NCBI GenBank assembly: GCA_016787085.1
Contig: JAEUVJ010000034.1
Span: 120,884 to 184,883, forward strand
Direction: 5' to 3'
Source of the DNA: Chitinophagaceae bacterium
Lineage (GTDB): Bacteria; Bacteroidota; Bacteroidia; Chitinophagales; Chitinophagaceae
Length of the DNA: 64,000 bases
Positions 8,685-18,192 of the stretch are shown piece after piece. Within the stretch, counting starts at the first letter, position 1. Every line of letters begins with the position of its first letter. The notes below the pieces were generated by a model. The model was not told where the DNA came from and did not search any database. It saw nothing but the letters and a program-made list of their open reading frames with translations. The position numbers and the translations under genes were made by a program.

Positions 8685-9047
8685 ATGTATCACCAATTGC
8701 TTATCGTGAGAAATATCTCTGCGATCATATTAGTCGTTACCTTCTTTGCCGCTCAGTATGCCCGGCAAGCCAGCTACCTGGAATGCAAGCTGGCAAATTA
8801 TTTTAAAACGGCCTCTGCTCAATGCGATTGTGAAAAGATACTTATTGTGGATAATGACAGAAGTGATCCTTCTCCGATGCCGGCCCCGCATAATCATATT
8901 CACGTTGACGAGTCCTATTTCTCGCCATTGTTCACACATACTACAGGTGACTATTGGCATGATCAACCCACTTACAACATCTGCCGCAACGCCAGAGTTT
9001 GTGAAGGCGCCTGTCATGAAATTTACCAGCCACCACAGGTAATTTGA
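8685..9047 (+). CDS. Small secreted or membrane-anchored cysteine- and histidine-rich protein
   Basis: About 120 residues (131 if an upstream GTG at 8652 is used). One hydrophobic N-terminal segment (VRNISAIILVVTFFAAQYA) is followed by a cysteine-containing region, SYLECKLANYFKTASAQCDCEK, and a His/Asp-rich tail with PHNHIHVDESY. The spacing Y-x-x-x-C-x-N-x-x-K-x-x-x-C-x-C-x-K resembles small Bacteroidota proteins commonly encoded before copper TonB-dependent receptors, but no receptor follows here. A metal-handling role is therefore only a suggestion. Overlapping reading frames on both strands exist; this one is preferred for its coherent composition. Confidence 0.5.
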   Translation: MYHQLLIVRNISAIILVVTFFAAQYARQASYLECKLANYFKTASAQCDCEKILIVDNDRSDPSPMPAPHNHIHVDESYFSPLFTHTTGDYWHDQPTYNICRNARVCEGACHEIYQPPQVI

Positions 9048-9156
9048 TCTTTACCACTTCGATTTATTTTATTAACAGTATTGCTATCCATGAATACCAT
9101 AGCAGGCGATGTCATGTGCCAGTAGTGGGAAGGTTTGAATTCTTCGATTATATTTT

Positions 9157-9229
9157 ACCACAATAGAAACATAGGGTCACATAGTTTTACCTCCTATGTG
9201 TGGCCTATGTGCCTATGATCCTATGTGGT
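9157..9229. repeat. Inverted-repeat element built from CTATGTG words
   Basis: The ends are ACCACA and TGTGGT. Inside, the word CATAG or CTATG recurs about six times: two copies point inward on the left, and four CCTATGTG-like copies lie on the right. It folds as an imperfect hairpin. It occupies the gap before the thioredoxin-like gene. The layout matches other word-repeat elements later in the window. Confidence 0.6.
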
Positions 9230-9292
9230 GAATTTCAAGCTGAACCATTATCCATTGTGCCTGCTCATTATTTAACTATCAAAACGATCAGT

Positions 9293-10180
9293 ATGAAAAA
9301 ATCATTCTTTATAGCCTCACTACTTATAGTATCTGTTCACTCCTTTGCCCAATCAACCGGCAGTAAGCCGGAAATTTTATATGGCGCCATATCCAAAGAA
9401 GATATGCTTCGCCCCCCGTTCGACAAGTGGTTCGTCGAAGGATATGATGCCTACCAGCCGGACACAACAGTCATCAGTTCGTTGAGAAAAATAAACATGA
9501 AGAATACAAGCATCCGGATATTTCTTGGTACCTGGTGCGGCGACAGCAGGAGAGAAGTGCCCCGTTTTCTGAAGATACTCCACGAACTTTCATTCCCGCT
9601 GCAGCAGGTGCATATCATTGCCGTAGGCGGCGGTGATTCATTGTATAAGCAGAGCCCGCAACATGAAGAGACGGGAAAAGGTATATTCCGGGTACCGGTT
9701 TTTATCCTGTATAAAAATGATAAAGAGATTGGCCGCATCAATGAATACCCTTCTTACTCATTGGAAAAAGATATGCTCGCCCTGCTCTCCGGTAGATCCT
9801 ATATCCCTAACTACCGGAGTTTTGAAACCATCCGCAACTGGTTGGCCGACGGCACTATGACAGACAAGAACATTACGGCCCGCAGCCTGGCCTGGCAACT
9901 GAAACCTTTGGTGGGCGGTGAAAACGAACTGAACAGTCTCGGATATCTTTTATTGAAACAGGATAAAAAAGAAGCTGCGTTGAAACTGTTCCAGGTCAAT
10001 GCGCATCTTTATCCCGAATCATCCAACGTCATTTCAAGTCTCGGCGAAGGATATTATGAAACAGGCGACCAGAAAAATGCCGTACAGTACCTGGAAAGAT
10101 CACTAGAGCTGAATAAAGACCCTCAGAAAGTAAAAGAGCTGCTGGGTATTTTGTACAAAGCAAAAGGAATAAAAGAATGA
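9293..10180 (+). CDS. Periplasmic thioredoxin-fold protein with C-terminal TPR repeats
   Basis: The ATG at 9293 gives a clean signal peptide (MKKSFFIASLLIVSVHSFAQ); a longer in-frame reading adds 31 residues without it. Residues about 55-170 form a thioredoxin fold with FLGTWCGDSRREVPRF in place of the active site, so only the first cysteine of CxxC is present (CGDS). Residues about 215-290 hold two TPR-like helical pairs (EAALKLFQVNAHLYPES and NAVQYLERSLELNKDP). A monothiol site suggests reductase or isomerase activity unlike classical thioredoxin, or only a binding role. It appears monocistronic. Confidence 0.8.
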   Translation: MKKSFFIASLLIVSVHSFAQSTGSKPEILYGAISKEDMLRPPFDKWFVEGYDAYQPDTTVISSLRKINMKNTSIRIFLGTWCGDSRREVPRFLKILHELSFPLQQVHIIAVGGGDSLYKQSPQHEETGKGIFRVPVFILYKNDKEIGRINEYPSYSLEKDMLALLSGRSYIPNYRSFETIRNWLADGTMTDKNITARSLAWQLKPLVGGENELNSLGYLLLKQDKKEAALKLFQVNAHLYPESSNVISSLGEGYYETGDQKNAVQYLERSLELNKDPQKVKELLGILYKAKGIKE

Positions 10181-10240
10181 TCAGCATAGCATACCGTAGT
10201 CATATGGCTGCGGCATGCTTAAAACTTCAGGTCATTCTCT

Positions 10241-11023
10241 TTAATGCATGGTCAATACCGGCACCGTACTATGATAGGCCATTTTTTTAGTATTACTGTC
10301 CCCGGTAAGATGGTTTAACCAGTTACGTTCTTTCGGCAGGATGATCAGCATGTCAATATGATGATCATGGACGAACATATTCATCGTGTCCTGGAAATCA
10401 TACAGGCTCAAAAAGTAGAATTCATGTTGTACTCCTTTAAAAGAGTCATCCATTTTGTCTTTTACCTGCTGGTAGGGCTCCGTGATAGTTACGTTGTGTT
10501 CCGGGTTCACATTCACGATATGCAGTTTTGCGAAATAGGCGGACGTGATATCCTTCATGATCGTAACAGCTAAAGGGGAGGGTGCATGTGAAAAATCTGA
10601 TGTCAGCGCTATGTTTTTGATCTGCGTGAACCGGGCATCCGGCGGCACGATCAGTACCGGGCATATATTTTTGCCGGCCAGTTTCACCGTATTGCTGCCC
10701 ACAAGGGTTTGTGCCACTTTATTCTTACCGGTAATACCGATGATGATCATGTCCACCGGGTTTTCTTTTGCCAGCCGCTCCATGTTGCCGACAAGGTCAT
10801 TTCCCTGCTCGCAAAGTATTTCCATCTTTACGATACCTTCCTCAAAAAGCTTTTCCTTCAGTTTCGCCATGTCTTTCTCACAGGCTGCCCCATTCTCAGG
10901 CTTGTCGTACATGTGGTAAAGAGTCATATTGATCCCATAAATGCCGGTGAACATCTTAACGGCATACGTGGCTGCATTCAGTGAAGTGGCTGAAAAGTCA
11001 ACCGGAACGATAACTGTCTTCAT
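10241..11023 (-). CDS. Tandem universal stress protein (UspA family)
   Basis: 260 residues arranged as two Usp domains (about 1-135 and 140-260). The first carries VIVPVDFSATSLNAATYAVKM at the start and the ATP-loop signature GITGKNKVAQTLVGSNTVKLAGK with PVLIVPP; the second ends in STVPVLTMH and lacks a clear G-x2-G-x9-G(S/T) loop. Tandem Usp proteins are common in Bacteroidota and respond to stationary phase and other stresses. No operon partners. Confidence 0.9.
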   Translation of the reverse strand: MKTVIVPVDFSATSLNAATYAVKMFTGIYGINMTLYHMYDKPENGAACEKDMAKLKEKLFEEGIVKMEILCEQGNDLVGNMERLAKENPVDMIIIGITGKNKVAQTLVGSNTVKLAGKNICPVLIVPPDARFTQIKNIALTSDFSHAPSPLAVTIMKDITSAYFAKLHIVNVNPEHNVTITEPYQQVKDKMDDSFKGVQHEFYFLSLYDFQDTMNMFVHDHHIDMLIILPKERNWLNHLTGDSNTKKMAYHSTVPVLTMH

Positions 11024-11295
11024 AGAAATTATTTTAATTAAATCAACAAAAAATTACTGAGCTCTGCAATGATCTGGATAAACCGGGTGCATGACTTTCG
11101 TTTTTACTACAGTCTAAGTACCTTTTCGCCAGTAGATATACCACGTTGTAATCGTGTATACCGGGTACCGGGGTTGCTGAAGGCGGTAAAAACAGAACTA
11201 TCCTTATTTTCATCCCTGAAATGGTGCATTCATCCAAAACCGTATCTTTCGGGCCTTAAATCCTCATATACTTGTATCAATCTAAACAATCATTT

Positions 11296-13875
11296 ATGAA
11301 GCAAAAACTATTTTTTGTCTTCTTGCTGCTGGGTTTTGTTTCTCTTGCCTCCTATGCCCAGCCGAAGACCGCCGCTGTTCCGCCTTCTGATTCTGCCAAA
11401 AAGAAACCTGCCCCGGCAGGTATCACCGATAAGGTGAAAAGCAGTAAAAAGACGGGTGGATTATTTACCCTGTACCAGGATACTGCTGTCGGCACTGTCC
11501 AGTTGTACATAAAGAAAGACCAGCTTGGAAAAGAGTTCATTTACCAGAGCTTTTCTATCAGCGGTCCCACCGCATTGTTCCTGAACCAGAGCATGCACAG
11601 GGCAACTATTGTCTTCAAAGTAGAAAAATCATTTGATAAGCTGGAATTCTCCAGGGTGAATACAGCCTTCTGGTATGATCCTTCCAACGCTGTCAGCAAA
11701 ACAGCGAATGTAGATAAACCCGAAGCGGTGTTCCTGGCAGAAAAAGTGGCCGCTGAAGACAGCTCCGGTTACCTGATCAGCGCCGATGCTCTGTTCATCA
11801 GTGAAAAATTAGACCCGGTGAAACCTGTTGTAGCTCCGGGGCCGTTTGCCGCCCAGCAATTCAATCTTGGCATGCTGAACCCTGCCAAGTCAAAATATCA
11901 CCAGCTACGATCATTCCCGAATAATACGGATGTGGTAGTGGATATGGCTTACGATAATCCCAATGCATTGGTAGGCGGCGGTCCTGATATCACGGATGCC
12001 CGCTATGTACGTGTACGTATGCAGCACAGCCTGATCGAAATGCCAAAGAATGATTTTCGTCCCCGTCGTGATGATCCGAGAGTGGGTTATTTCATGCAAC
12101 AGGTCACCGACCAGACCAGCATCAGCCCGGTTCCGTTTAAGGACAGGATCAACCGCTGGAGCCTGGTAAAGAAAGATCCTTCTGCGGCAGTCAGCGAACC
12201 GGTAGAGCCTATCGTATTCTGGGTGGAGAATACCACACCTGTCGAATACCGCCAGACCATTGTAGATGCCGGGTTGAAATGGAATGAAGCATTTGAGAAA
12301 GCCGGTTTCAAAAATGCCGTGCAGATGAAGATCATGCCGGATGATGCGAACTGGGACCCTGCCGACATCCGCTATAATGTGATCCGCTGGGTTTCTTCTG
12401 CACAACCTAATTATGGCGCTATCGGGCCCAGCTTTGTCAATCCGAAAACAGGTCAGATACTTGGTGCCGACATTACCGTAGAATGGTATAGTGGCAGTGC
12501 TACGCCGATCTTTGATGAACTGCTGACAGGCAATACCTCTTATAACCGGGCGGAATTACATTTCCCCGGTATGGAGAACAACCAGCATTACAACATGTGT
12601 ACCCTGGCGCAGGAACTGAAAAGCCAGTTCAACACCGGTCTCACTGTGCTGGATATCGCCAATGCCGATCCCAAAGAGATAGGAGAGATGCACAAGCAGT
12701 TCCTGATCTACCTGATCATGCATGAGATGGGGCATACGCTTGGTCTTAACCATAATATGAAAGCCAGCCAGATGCTGTCACCTGCTGAAGTACATAATAA
12801 AGAGATCACGAGAAAGATCGGTTTGATCGGGTCCGTGATGGATTATCCTGCTATTAATGTGGCGCTGGATAAAAGCAAACAGGGCGATTACTATACCACG
12901 CTGGCTGGTCCTTATGACGTCTGGGCTATCGAGTATGGTTATACCCCTCTCACAGAGGCCGAAGAAGCGGCAGGGTTAAAAAAGATATTGAGTCGCAGCA
13001 ATGATCCCAAATTAGTATTTGGTAACGACGGCGATGATATGCGTGCCCCCGGCAAAGCGATGGACCCACGGGTCAATGTCAATGATATGAGCAGCGACCC
13101 GGTTGCATACGCAGAAGAACGACTGAAATTAGTAAGCAGCCTGATGGGTAAACTGGTGCAGAAATACAGCAAACCCGGCCAGACCTATGCAGAACTAAGG
13201 GCCCGGTACGGAACCCTGAACGGCCAGCGTGCCAATATGATCGCTGTGGTCAGCCGCTTTATCGGTGGTATTTATATTGACCGGAGTTTCCCTGAGCAGG
13301 GCTCTCCCAACAAACCTTATACACCTGTTCCGCTGGCTACGCAAAAGAAGGCCATGGAAGTATTGAACAAATACGTCTTTGCTCCCAATGTATATGATGC
13401 TGATGCGCAGGTATTCCCTTACCTGCAATTGCAGCGCCGCGGTTTCAACCAGCCATTCAATGGAGAGGATCTGAAACTGACCGCCGGGTTGCTGAATAAC
13501 CAGGTGGGTGCATTGGCGCATATCCTTAGTCCGAATACACTGCAGCGTATCACCAACAGCCGCCTGTATGGCAACCAATACAGCGCAGCGGATGTGATGA
13601 GCGACCTGGTAAAAGGCATCTTTGATGCGGACAAAGGAACAAATGTCAATGTATATCGCCAATACCTGCAGACCGCTTTTGTAAAAGGCACGGCCGGTAT
13701 GATCGCCAAAGATGGCGGCGGCGCTTTATACGATGATGTATCCAAAGCAGCTGCATTGAATACATTAAAAAAGATCAAGACCTTGCTGGCCACTGCGGTT
13801 TCTACCAACGAAGAAACCAAAGCTCACCGGGCCAATATGCTGTTCCTGATCAACAATGCACTGGAAATGAAATAA
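11296..13875 (+). CDS. Secreted zinc metalloprotease of the DUF5118/DUF5117/DUF4953 type
   Basis: The ATG at 11296 gives a signal peptide ending near SLASYAQ. The mature protein of about 840 residues has the three-part layout of this Bacteroidota family. The zinc site is HEMGHTLGLNHN at about residues 482-493, a full HExxHxxGxxH metzincin-type motif, followed by SVMDYPA as a Met-turn-like segment. It probably acts in the periplasm or at the surface; the substrate is unknown. The gene stands alone and has its own strong terminator. Confidence 0.9.
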   Translation: MKQKLFFVFLLLGFVSLASYAQPKTAAVPPSDSAKKKPAPAGITDKVKSSKKTGGLFTLYQDTAVGTVQLYIKKDQLGKEFIYQSFSISGPTALFLNQSMHRATIVFKVEKSFDKLEFSRVNTAFWYDPSNAVSKTANVDKPEAVFLAEKVAAEDSSGYLISADALFISEKLDPVKPVVAPGPFAAQQFNLGMLNPAKSKYHQLRSFPNNTDVVVDMAYDNPNALVGGGPDITDARYVRVRMQHSLIEMPKNDFRPRRDDPRVGYFMQQVTDQTSISPVPFKDRINRWSLVKKDPSAAVSEPVEPIVFWVENTTPVEYRQTIVDAGLKWNEAFEKAGFKNAVQMKIMPDDANWDPADIRYNVIRWVSSAQPNYGAIGPSFVNPKTGQILGADITVEWYSGSATPIFDELLTGNTSYNRAELHFPGMENNQHYNMCTLAQELKSQFNTGLTVLDIANADPKEIGEMHKQFLIYLIMHEMGHTLGLNHNMKASQMLSPAEVHNKEITRKIGLIGSVMDYPAINVALDKSKQGDYYTTLAGPYDVWAIEYGYTPLTEAEEAAGLKKILSRSNDPKLVFGNDGDDMRAPGKAMDPRVNVNDMSSDPVAYAEERLKLVSSLMGKLVQKYSKPGQTYAELRARYGTLNGQRANMIAVVSRFIGGIYIDRSFPEQGSPNKPYTPVPLATQKKAMEVLNKYVFAPNVYDADAQVFPYLQLQRRGFNQPFNGEDLKLTAGLLNNQVGALAHILSPNTLQRITNSRLYGNQYSAADVMSDLVKGIFDADKGTNVNVYRQYLQTAFVKGTAGMIAKDGGGALYDDVSKAAALNTLKKIKTLLATAVSTNEETKAHRANMLFLINNALEMK

Positions 13876-13898
13876 AGTTTTTTACAGCCATAAAACAG

Positions 13899-13929
13899 AA
13901 TCCCCGCTTTTCCCGGCGGGGATTTTTTT
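13899..13929 (+). terminator. Rho-independent terminator after the metalloprotease gene
   Basis: The arms AATCCCCGC and GCGGGGATT form a nine-base stem, followed by a run of T. It starts 23 bases after the stop codon. Confidence 0.85.
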
Positions 13930-13972
13930 ATGTTCTAACCGGAATGTATCTCAACAGCGCTGGAAAAAATAT

Positions 13973-14035
13973 CACGCCACGACGCAACGTCCTTAAAAAA
14001 ATGCATTTTACGTAGCGCATTTGCGCCGCTGCGTG
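13973..14035. repeat. Degenerate CACGC...GCGTG inverted-repeat element
   Basis: It starts with CACGCCACGACGC and ends with GCGCCGCTGCGTG, with a GCATTT/AAATGC-like pair inside. It resembles the CACGCAAAGGCGC elements at 41.1 and 42.0 kb and fills the gap between two convergent genes. Confidence 0.5.
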
Positions 14036-14074
14036 AAAATATAATTTCGGGATAGGGGCTGATACAAAAGTTAT

Positions 14075-14521
14075 TTATGCCCCAAACTGTCTTAAATGAT
14101 GGTCAGCATGTTTATAGACAAAGAGCCCGGCCTGCTCTTTGGTCATGGGTCCGAAGAAAGGGTGAACAAAACCGGGGTTATTATAACCGGCGTATTGGCC
14201 GATCCTGTTTATCCACTCTTTCTTTTGCTGTTCCAGGTCGCCACTTTCTGCTGTTGTTTTTAATACAGGACTTGTCGGTGAGTTTTTACCGAACGGCTTG
14301 TCATCTTTCAGCACTTTCTTTAAAACTATTCCACCGATCAGCCGCCCGATGAAGACCCGCTTAATGACCAGTTTTCCCAGGAACATGTCCTCGCACATAG
14401 TACAATGCTTAGCCATCTGGAAAACATTCATTTTGCCCCAGCGGGCATTGCTTTGTTGATTCAGCGAATTGATCCTGTTTACTAATTCCTCTCTTACGGA
14501 GGTGTCAAGAACGGATTTCAT
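14075..14521 (-). CDS. DUF1569-family protein (DinB-like fold)
   Basis: 148 residues with the DUF1569 pattern: NARWGKMNVFQMAKHCTMCEDM near the start, HPFFGPMTKEQAGLFVYKHADHHLRQFG at the end. The histidines at KHC and KHADHH are candidate metal ligands of a DinB-type four-helix bundle. No enzymatic role is established. It appears to be a single-gene unit. Confidence 0.85.
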   Translation of the reverse strand: MKSVLDTSVREELVNRINSLNQQSNARWGKMNVFQMAKHCTMCEDMFLGKLVIKRVFIGRLIGGIVLKKVLKDDKPFGKNSPTSPVLKTTAESGDLEQQKKEWINRIGQYAGYNNPGFVHPFFGPMTKEQAGLFVYKHADHHLRQFGA

Positions 14522-14638
14522 AATTATATCTTTTCGCTTTGTTATGACTCTTTCGTTGATTTAGTTCAGCTGGTCTTGTGAAATACGGCAGGGTATTAAT
14601 TTTTACACAGTTCATGTTGGTGGTAGTTTTTTCTGTCA

Positions 14639-15163
14639 TTAGTTTTGTGCTTCCATTTCACCGAACTTCTCTAACTGTTTAATTGCAGTATGTAGTTCAT
14701 CGTATTTTTTGTCAAAATACAGTTTGAAGTAATCTTTTATTTGTTGTTTATCTTCTGTCAAATAAATTTCAACCCACTTAACTATTTCCTCTTTACCAAA
14801 CCCTAATAACCCTTTTTTGGTTTTGAAATAAACATAGCCAACTAAATATCCATGATTATTTCTGTCACCCGACATAGAAACCCAAAAGTCTTTTTCATCG
14901 GTCTTGTTTTTAACTGAAAGTGTCGGAGAGCACCCACCTGGGTTAGCATTCGCTTTCTCAATTTCGTCGAGCCACGGAAAGGCGTCAAATGCTGAAATGA
15001 AGTTGTCATAGTCAGTTTGTCCCTTTAGGTCATATTTATCATGTGGGTCACCACCATGTTGAATGTCGTATGTGAACATAGAATTGTTTTCTGTTATAGT
15101 TTTTGTCTTGCCAGAGTTACAAGACAAACTAAGCATCGCTATAAGGGAAATTAAAAGCCGCAT
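14639..15163 (-). CDS. Small hypothetical lipoprotein
   Basis: 174 residues. The start MRLLISLIAMLSLSCNSGK is a lipoprotein signal with a lipobox ending LSLSC. The rest is soluble and charged, with no recognised domain. The coding sequence is clearly more AT-rich than its neighbours and ends next to an AT-rich intergenic stretch, which hints at acquisition from elsewhere. Confidence 0.7.
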   Translation of the reverse strand: MRLLISLIAMLSLSCNSGKTKTITENNSMFTYDIQHGGDPHDKYDLKGQTDYDNFISAFDAFPWLDEIEKANANPGGCSPTLSVKNKTDEKDFWVSMSGDRNNHGYLVGYVYFKTKKGLLGFGKEEIVKWVEIYLTEDKQQIKDYFKLYFDKKYDELHTAIKQLEKFGEMEAQN

Positions 15164-15266
15164 GAAGTGCCCAATAAAATCACCACCAACACTTGTATTT
15201 ACGCTAATATACGCTACTCAAAAGAGGAGAACAATATTTTAATTTCTTCTTTTTGAAACAATTAAT

Positions 15267-15296
15267 AAAAAAAGCGCTACTCCCGTAGAGTAGCGC
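15267..15296 (-). terminator. Rho-independent terminator, minus strand, for the fibronectin-repeat gene
   Basis: GCGCTACTC and GAGTAGCGC form a perfect nine-base stem with a five-base loop. Read on the minus strand it is followed by seven T. It lies 26 bases beyond the stop of the 668-residue gene. Confidence 0.9.
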
Positions 15297-15321
15297 AAAT
15301 ACAATTGTTTTTCGAGAGTTC

Positions 15322-17328
15322 TTACAACTTCACAAAAGCTAATGCCTGTGCTTCATTATTCACTATCACTCGTACCCAGTAATTGCCGGGCTTCAGGCCG
15401 GCAACGTTGATCTCCGTACGCCCATTAGATACCACGCCTTTTGATATGGTCTGTCCTGCGGCATTGATGATCTGCCATTCGCTCCGCCCGTTCATGGCGG
15501 ATGCGATCAGTTCGAGCTTTTCCTGCACAGGATTGGCGGCTAAGCGGATAACCGCCGTGGTTGACAGGATCACTGTTCTTACAGGCGAGTATTCGGTTTT
15601 GCCATCCAGGTCCACCATCTTCAGGCGATAGTATGATTTACCCGCTAACGGGTTTGGATCTTCTTTGCTGTACTGTATATCTGCAGTGCTATTACCTGCT
15701 GCCTGAACGGTAGCAACGGAGGTATAGTGCACACCATCAGCGCTGCGTTCGATCACGAAATGGCCGGCATTTACTTCACTGGCCGTTGTCCATTGCAGCT
15801 TTACTTTTCCGTTGGCAGGGGTGGCTTCCCATTTCACCAGTTTCACCGGCAGGGCAAAAGACGTGGTAGCGCTGAAAGCAGCGGCTGGTGACAAGTACAG
15901 CGGCTGGTTGAAACCATTGTATTCAAACACAGCAAAATGATAAGTACTGTTCGGCTGCAGGTTGTGAATATTGATCAATTCTCCCGTCGTATTACCCATT
16001 ACAAAATTGCCATTGCCAAGGTCATGGCCGTTGCCAAAATTTGCATCGGCAGTGTACAAAGTAAAGTCAGCAGGCGTCACACTCACCGGGGCATCTTTGC
16101 GGCCGATGATCGTCCTGGCCCTTCCGTTACCGGCGCTGAACTGCAGGCGCAGTGAATTGGAGGTGATGTCACCGGCAGTAAGATTGGCCGCCTGTATATC
16201 AGGTGTCACAGCCGTAGGGCCGTTCACAGATGCAAATGAAGAAGTAAGATAAGCGGTATTGCTTCCGGTGCCGTCGTATTCAAATATTTTAAAATAATAA
16301 GTCGTTGCCGGATTCAGCCCGCTGATAGTGGTGGCATTAAAGTTGTCATCATACACCACATATTCGCCGGCGCTTAATTGCTGGCCCGTACCAAAAACCG
16401 GATTGGCATTATAATCCGTACCATTGGCAGGATTGGCGGTGATATTACTTCCCTGTTTGGCCACTACAATTCTACGTTGCCCGTTGCCATTGGTCCAGTT
16501 CAAAGAAAGTTCTTTGCCATCCGTTTTACTGATGACCAGATTGGAGGAGGCGACAGTAGGTATGCTTCTTGTCGTTACACTGGTAGTATAGGCAGGTGCG
16601 AGGTATTGCGGCTGGCTGGAGCCATTAAATTCATAGAAAGCGAAAAAGTATTGGGTGCCTGGCCGCAGGTTTGCCACGTTGGTGCCGGTACCGGTGCTAT
16701 TGTAAACAGTGTAATTGCCGGTGCCGGTCGTTGCGCCATTACCGAACTGGAAGCTGACATTATATACCTGGTTACTTACAGGATCAGCATTCACGGGTGC
16801 GCCTTCACGTACCACGATCAGCCGGCGGAGCCCGTTGCCATTTGTCCATGTCAGGTTAACCGAATTGGTAGTGATAGTAGTGAAGACAGCATTGCTGGTT
16901 TGAACAGTAGGAGTGGCCGATGTAGTGGCGTTGCCGGATAAAAAGGCGCTGGTAAGGTATTCGATGGCCGTTCCGGTTCCGTTGTAATCATATACCCTGA
17001 AGAAATACTGTGTAGCGGGTGTCAGCCCAGTCAGAAAAAAGCTGGTAGAGAAATGATCATAGATCACATACTCACCCGGCGCTACCTGCTGGCCACTGCC
17101 AAAGATGGTATTCTCTGTATAATCCACTCCATTCTGCGGAACAAACGTGACAGGCCCTCCAGCCTTGCAGATGATAAGCCGGCGGGAGCCATTTCCTGGT
17201 GTCCATCCTAAATTGAAGTAACCGCCGTCAATGGCATTAAAGCTGAGGTTGCTGGAAGGAACAGTTGGCGCTGCCGCCTGCACGTTGAATGATACAGATA
17301 CAAAAAGGATAAGGTAGAGAAGCTTCAT
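15322..17328 (-). CDS. Secreted repeat protein with four fibronectin III-like units and a T9SS sorting domain
   Basis: 668 residues with a signal peptide (MKLLYLILFVSVSFNVQAAA). Residues about 22-490 hold four related units of about 115 residues, each with a W/F-TxGNGxRR-(L/I)(I/V)V motif, a GxG...GxYVVYD-like motif and an L-x-P-x-TxYYF-x-x-(Y/F)-(D/N)-G motif, as in fibronectin type III folds. Residues about 490-590 form a further domain with KLQWTTASEVNAGHFVIERSADG. The last 75 residues look like a type IX secretion C-terminal sorting domain (AANPVQEKL, INAAGQ, VAGLKPGNYWVRV). It should be displayed at or released from the cell surface, perhaps in adhesion; no enzymatic domain is visible. 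Confidence 0.85.
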   Translation of the reverse strand: MKLLYLILFVSVSFNVQAAAPTVPSSNLSFNAIDGGYFNLGWTPGNGSRRLIICKAGGPVTFVPQNGVDYTENTIFGSGQQVAPGEYVIYDHFSTSFFLTGLTPATQYFFRVYDYNGTGTAIEYLTSAFLSGNATTSATPTVQTSNAVFTTITTNSVNLTWTNGNGLRRLIVVREGAPVNADPVSNQVYNVSFQFGNGATTGTGNYTVYNSTGTGTNVANLRPGTQYFFAFYEFNGSSQPQYLAPAYTTSVTTRSIPTVASSNLVISKTDGKELSLNWTNGNGQRRIVVAKQGSNITANPANGTDYNANPVFGTGQQLSAGEYVVYDDNFNATTISGLNPATTYYFKIFEYDGTGSNTAYLTSSFASVNGPTAVTPDIQAANLTAGDITSNSLRLQFSAGNGRARTIIGRKDAPVSVTPADFTLYTADANFGNGHDLGNGNFVMGNTTGELINIHNLQPNSTYHFAVFEYNGFNQPLYLSPAAAFSATTSFALPVKLVKWEATPANGKVKLQWTTASEVNAGHFVIERSADGVHYTSVATVQAAGNSTADIQYSKEDPNPLAGKSYYRLKMVDLDGKTEYSPVRTVILSTTAVIRLAANPVQEKLELIASAMNGRSEWQIINAAGQTISKGVVSNGRTEINVAGLKPGNYWVRVIVNNEAQALAFVKL

Positions 17329-17454
17329 GGTTTAAGGTTTTGCCACAAAGCTGATCTGAAGCTGTTAAAAAGCAAATGCAAAAGAAGATGTGTTGGGGAA
17401 AACAGCGCATGAATTGCTACACGCAATACTATCATGAAGAAGCAGGCACCCGTT

Positions 17455-18090
17455 TCAGGTTATGTTCTTTACAAGACCCTGGTGGCCATTGATCGTTTCT
17501 GTGGCAAACTGCATGACCTCCAGGAACCTCCTGTGATTGCCGTTGGCTACACTATGATATACGATCCGTTTTACTCCTTTGGAAAGCAGGTATCTTTTTT
17601 CCTTGTCAAAAATGAAACGCCCAACTTTGAAATCACGGTATTTCGGTACGGTGTAGTTGAGGATCACTTCTGCATCGCCGTTCTCTTTGACAGAGGCGCT
17701 GAAGATATTGGCGATAACGAGGTCACGCAGCACGACAAAATTCAGATTGCCTGCCAGGTGTTCCCTTTTGAAATCCGGGAAGAATTTCCCGATATCTGTT
17801 TGATAGAATGCGAGGAACCTGTCCACCATGATGCCACCGGTATCGAATTCAAGCAGTTCAAAAAGCTCCTGCCTGTTATACATTTTATATAACCAGACCA
17901 GGTTGATAGCAAGCAATATCCCATTGGTCAGTATGATGGGGATGGCATTGAGAAAAATGCCATATATGATGAAGGCGACACATCCACCTGAGTTCAGCCA
18001 GCGGAATTTGATATCATTATTGACAAGTAATCCGAGGGCCAGCAGGATGGAAGCGAGGTAGCCAATCCATGGTGCGATCTGTGATAACAT
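17455..18090 (-). CDS. YgjV-family membrane protein with GNAT-like C-terminus
   Basis: 211 residues. The first 75 contain three hydrophobic helices (WIGYLASILLALGLLV, GGCVAFIIYGIFL, PIILTNGILLAINLVWLYKMY), as in the YgjV/SWEET-like family. Residues about 80-205 look like a GNAT-type fold, with LLSKGVKRIVYHSVANGNHRRFLEVMQF at its end. The role is unknown. The plus-strand reading frame across the same region is a shadow. Confidence 0.75.
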   Translation of the reverse strand: MLSQIAPWIGYLASILLALGLLVNNDIKFRWLNSGGCVAFIIYGIFLNAIPIILTNGILLAINLVWLYKMYNRQELFELLEFDTGGIMVDRFLAFYQTDIGKFFPDFKREHLAGNLNFVVLRDLVIANIFSASVKENGDAEVILNYTVPKYRDFKVGRFIFDKEKRYLLSKGVKRIVYHSVANGNHRRFLEVMQFATETINGHQGLVKNIT

Positions 18091-18192
18091 GCTGCAATGT
18101 TAGGGAAAGAAACAATAATGAAGAATGACCAGATGGCATGGATCCATATTTTGGTCAATGAATGTGACATAGAAAAGGTTTACTCTGAAGGT

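Noticed and set aside
8730..9017. 95-codon minus-strand frame over the Cys/His-rich gene
   Set aside because: It has no signal, domain or start context; the plus-strand frame has a coherent hydrophobic start and patterned cysteines.
11043..11237. 64-codon minus-strand frame before the metalloprotease gene
   Set aside because: No start context, composition or family resemblance; it overlaps the probable promoter region of the metalloprotease.
17434..17892. 152-codon plus-strand frame opposite the YgjV-like gene
   Set aside because: The minus-strand frame has clear membrane helices and a GNAT-like domain; the plus-strand frame has no coherent features.
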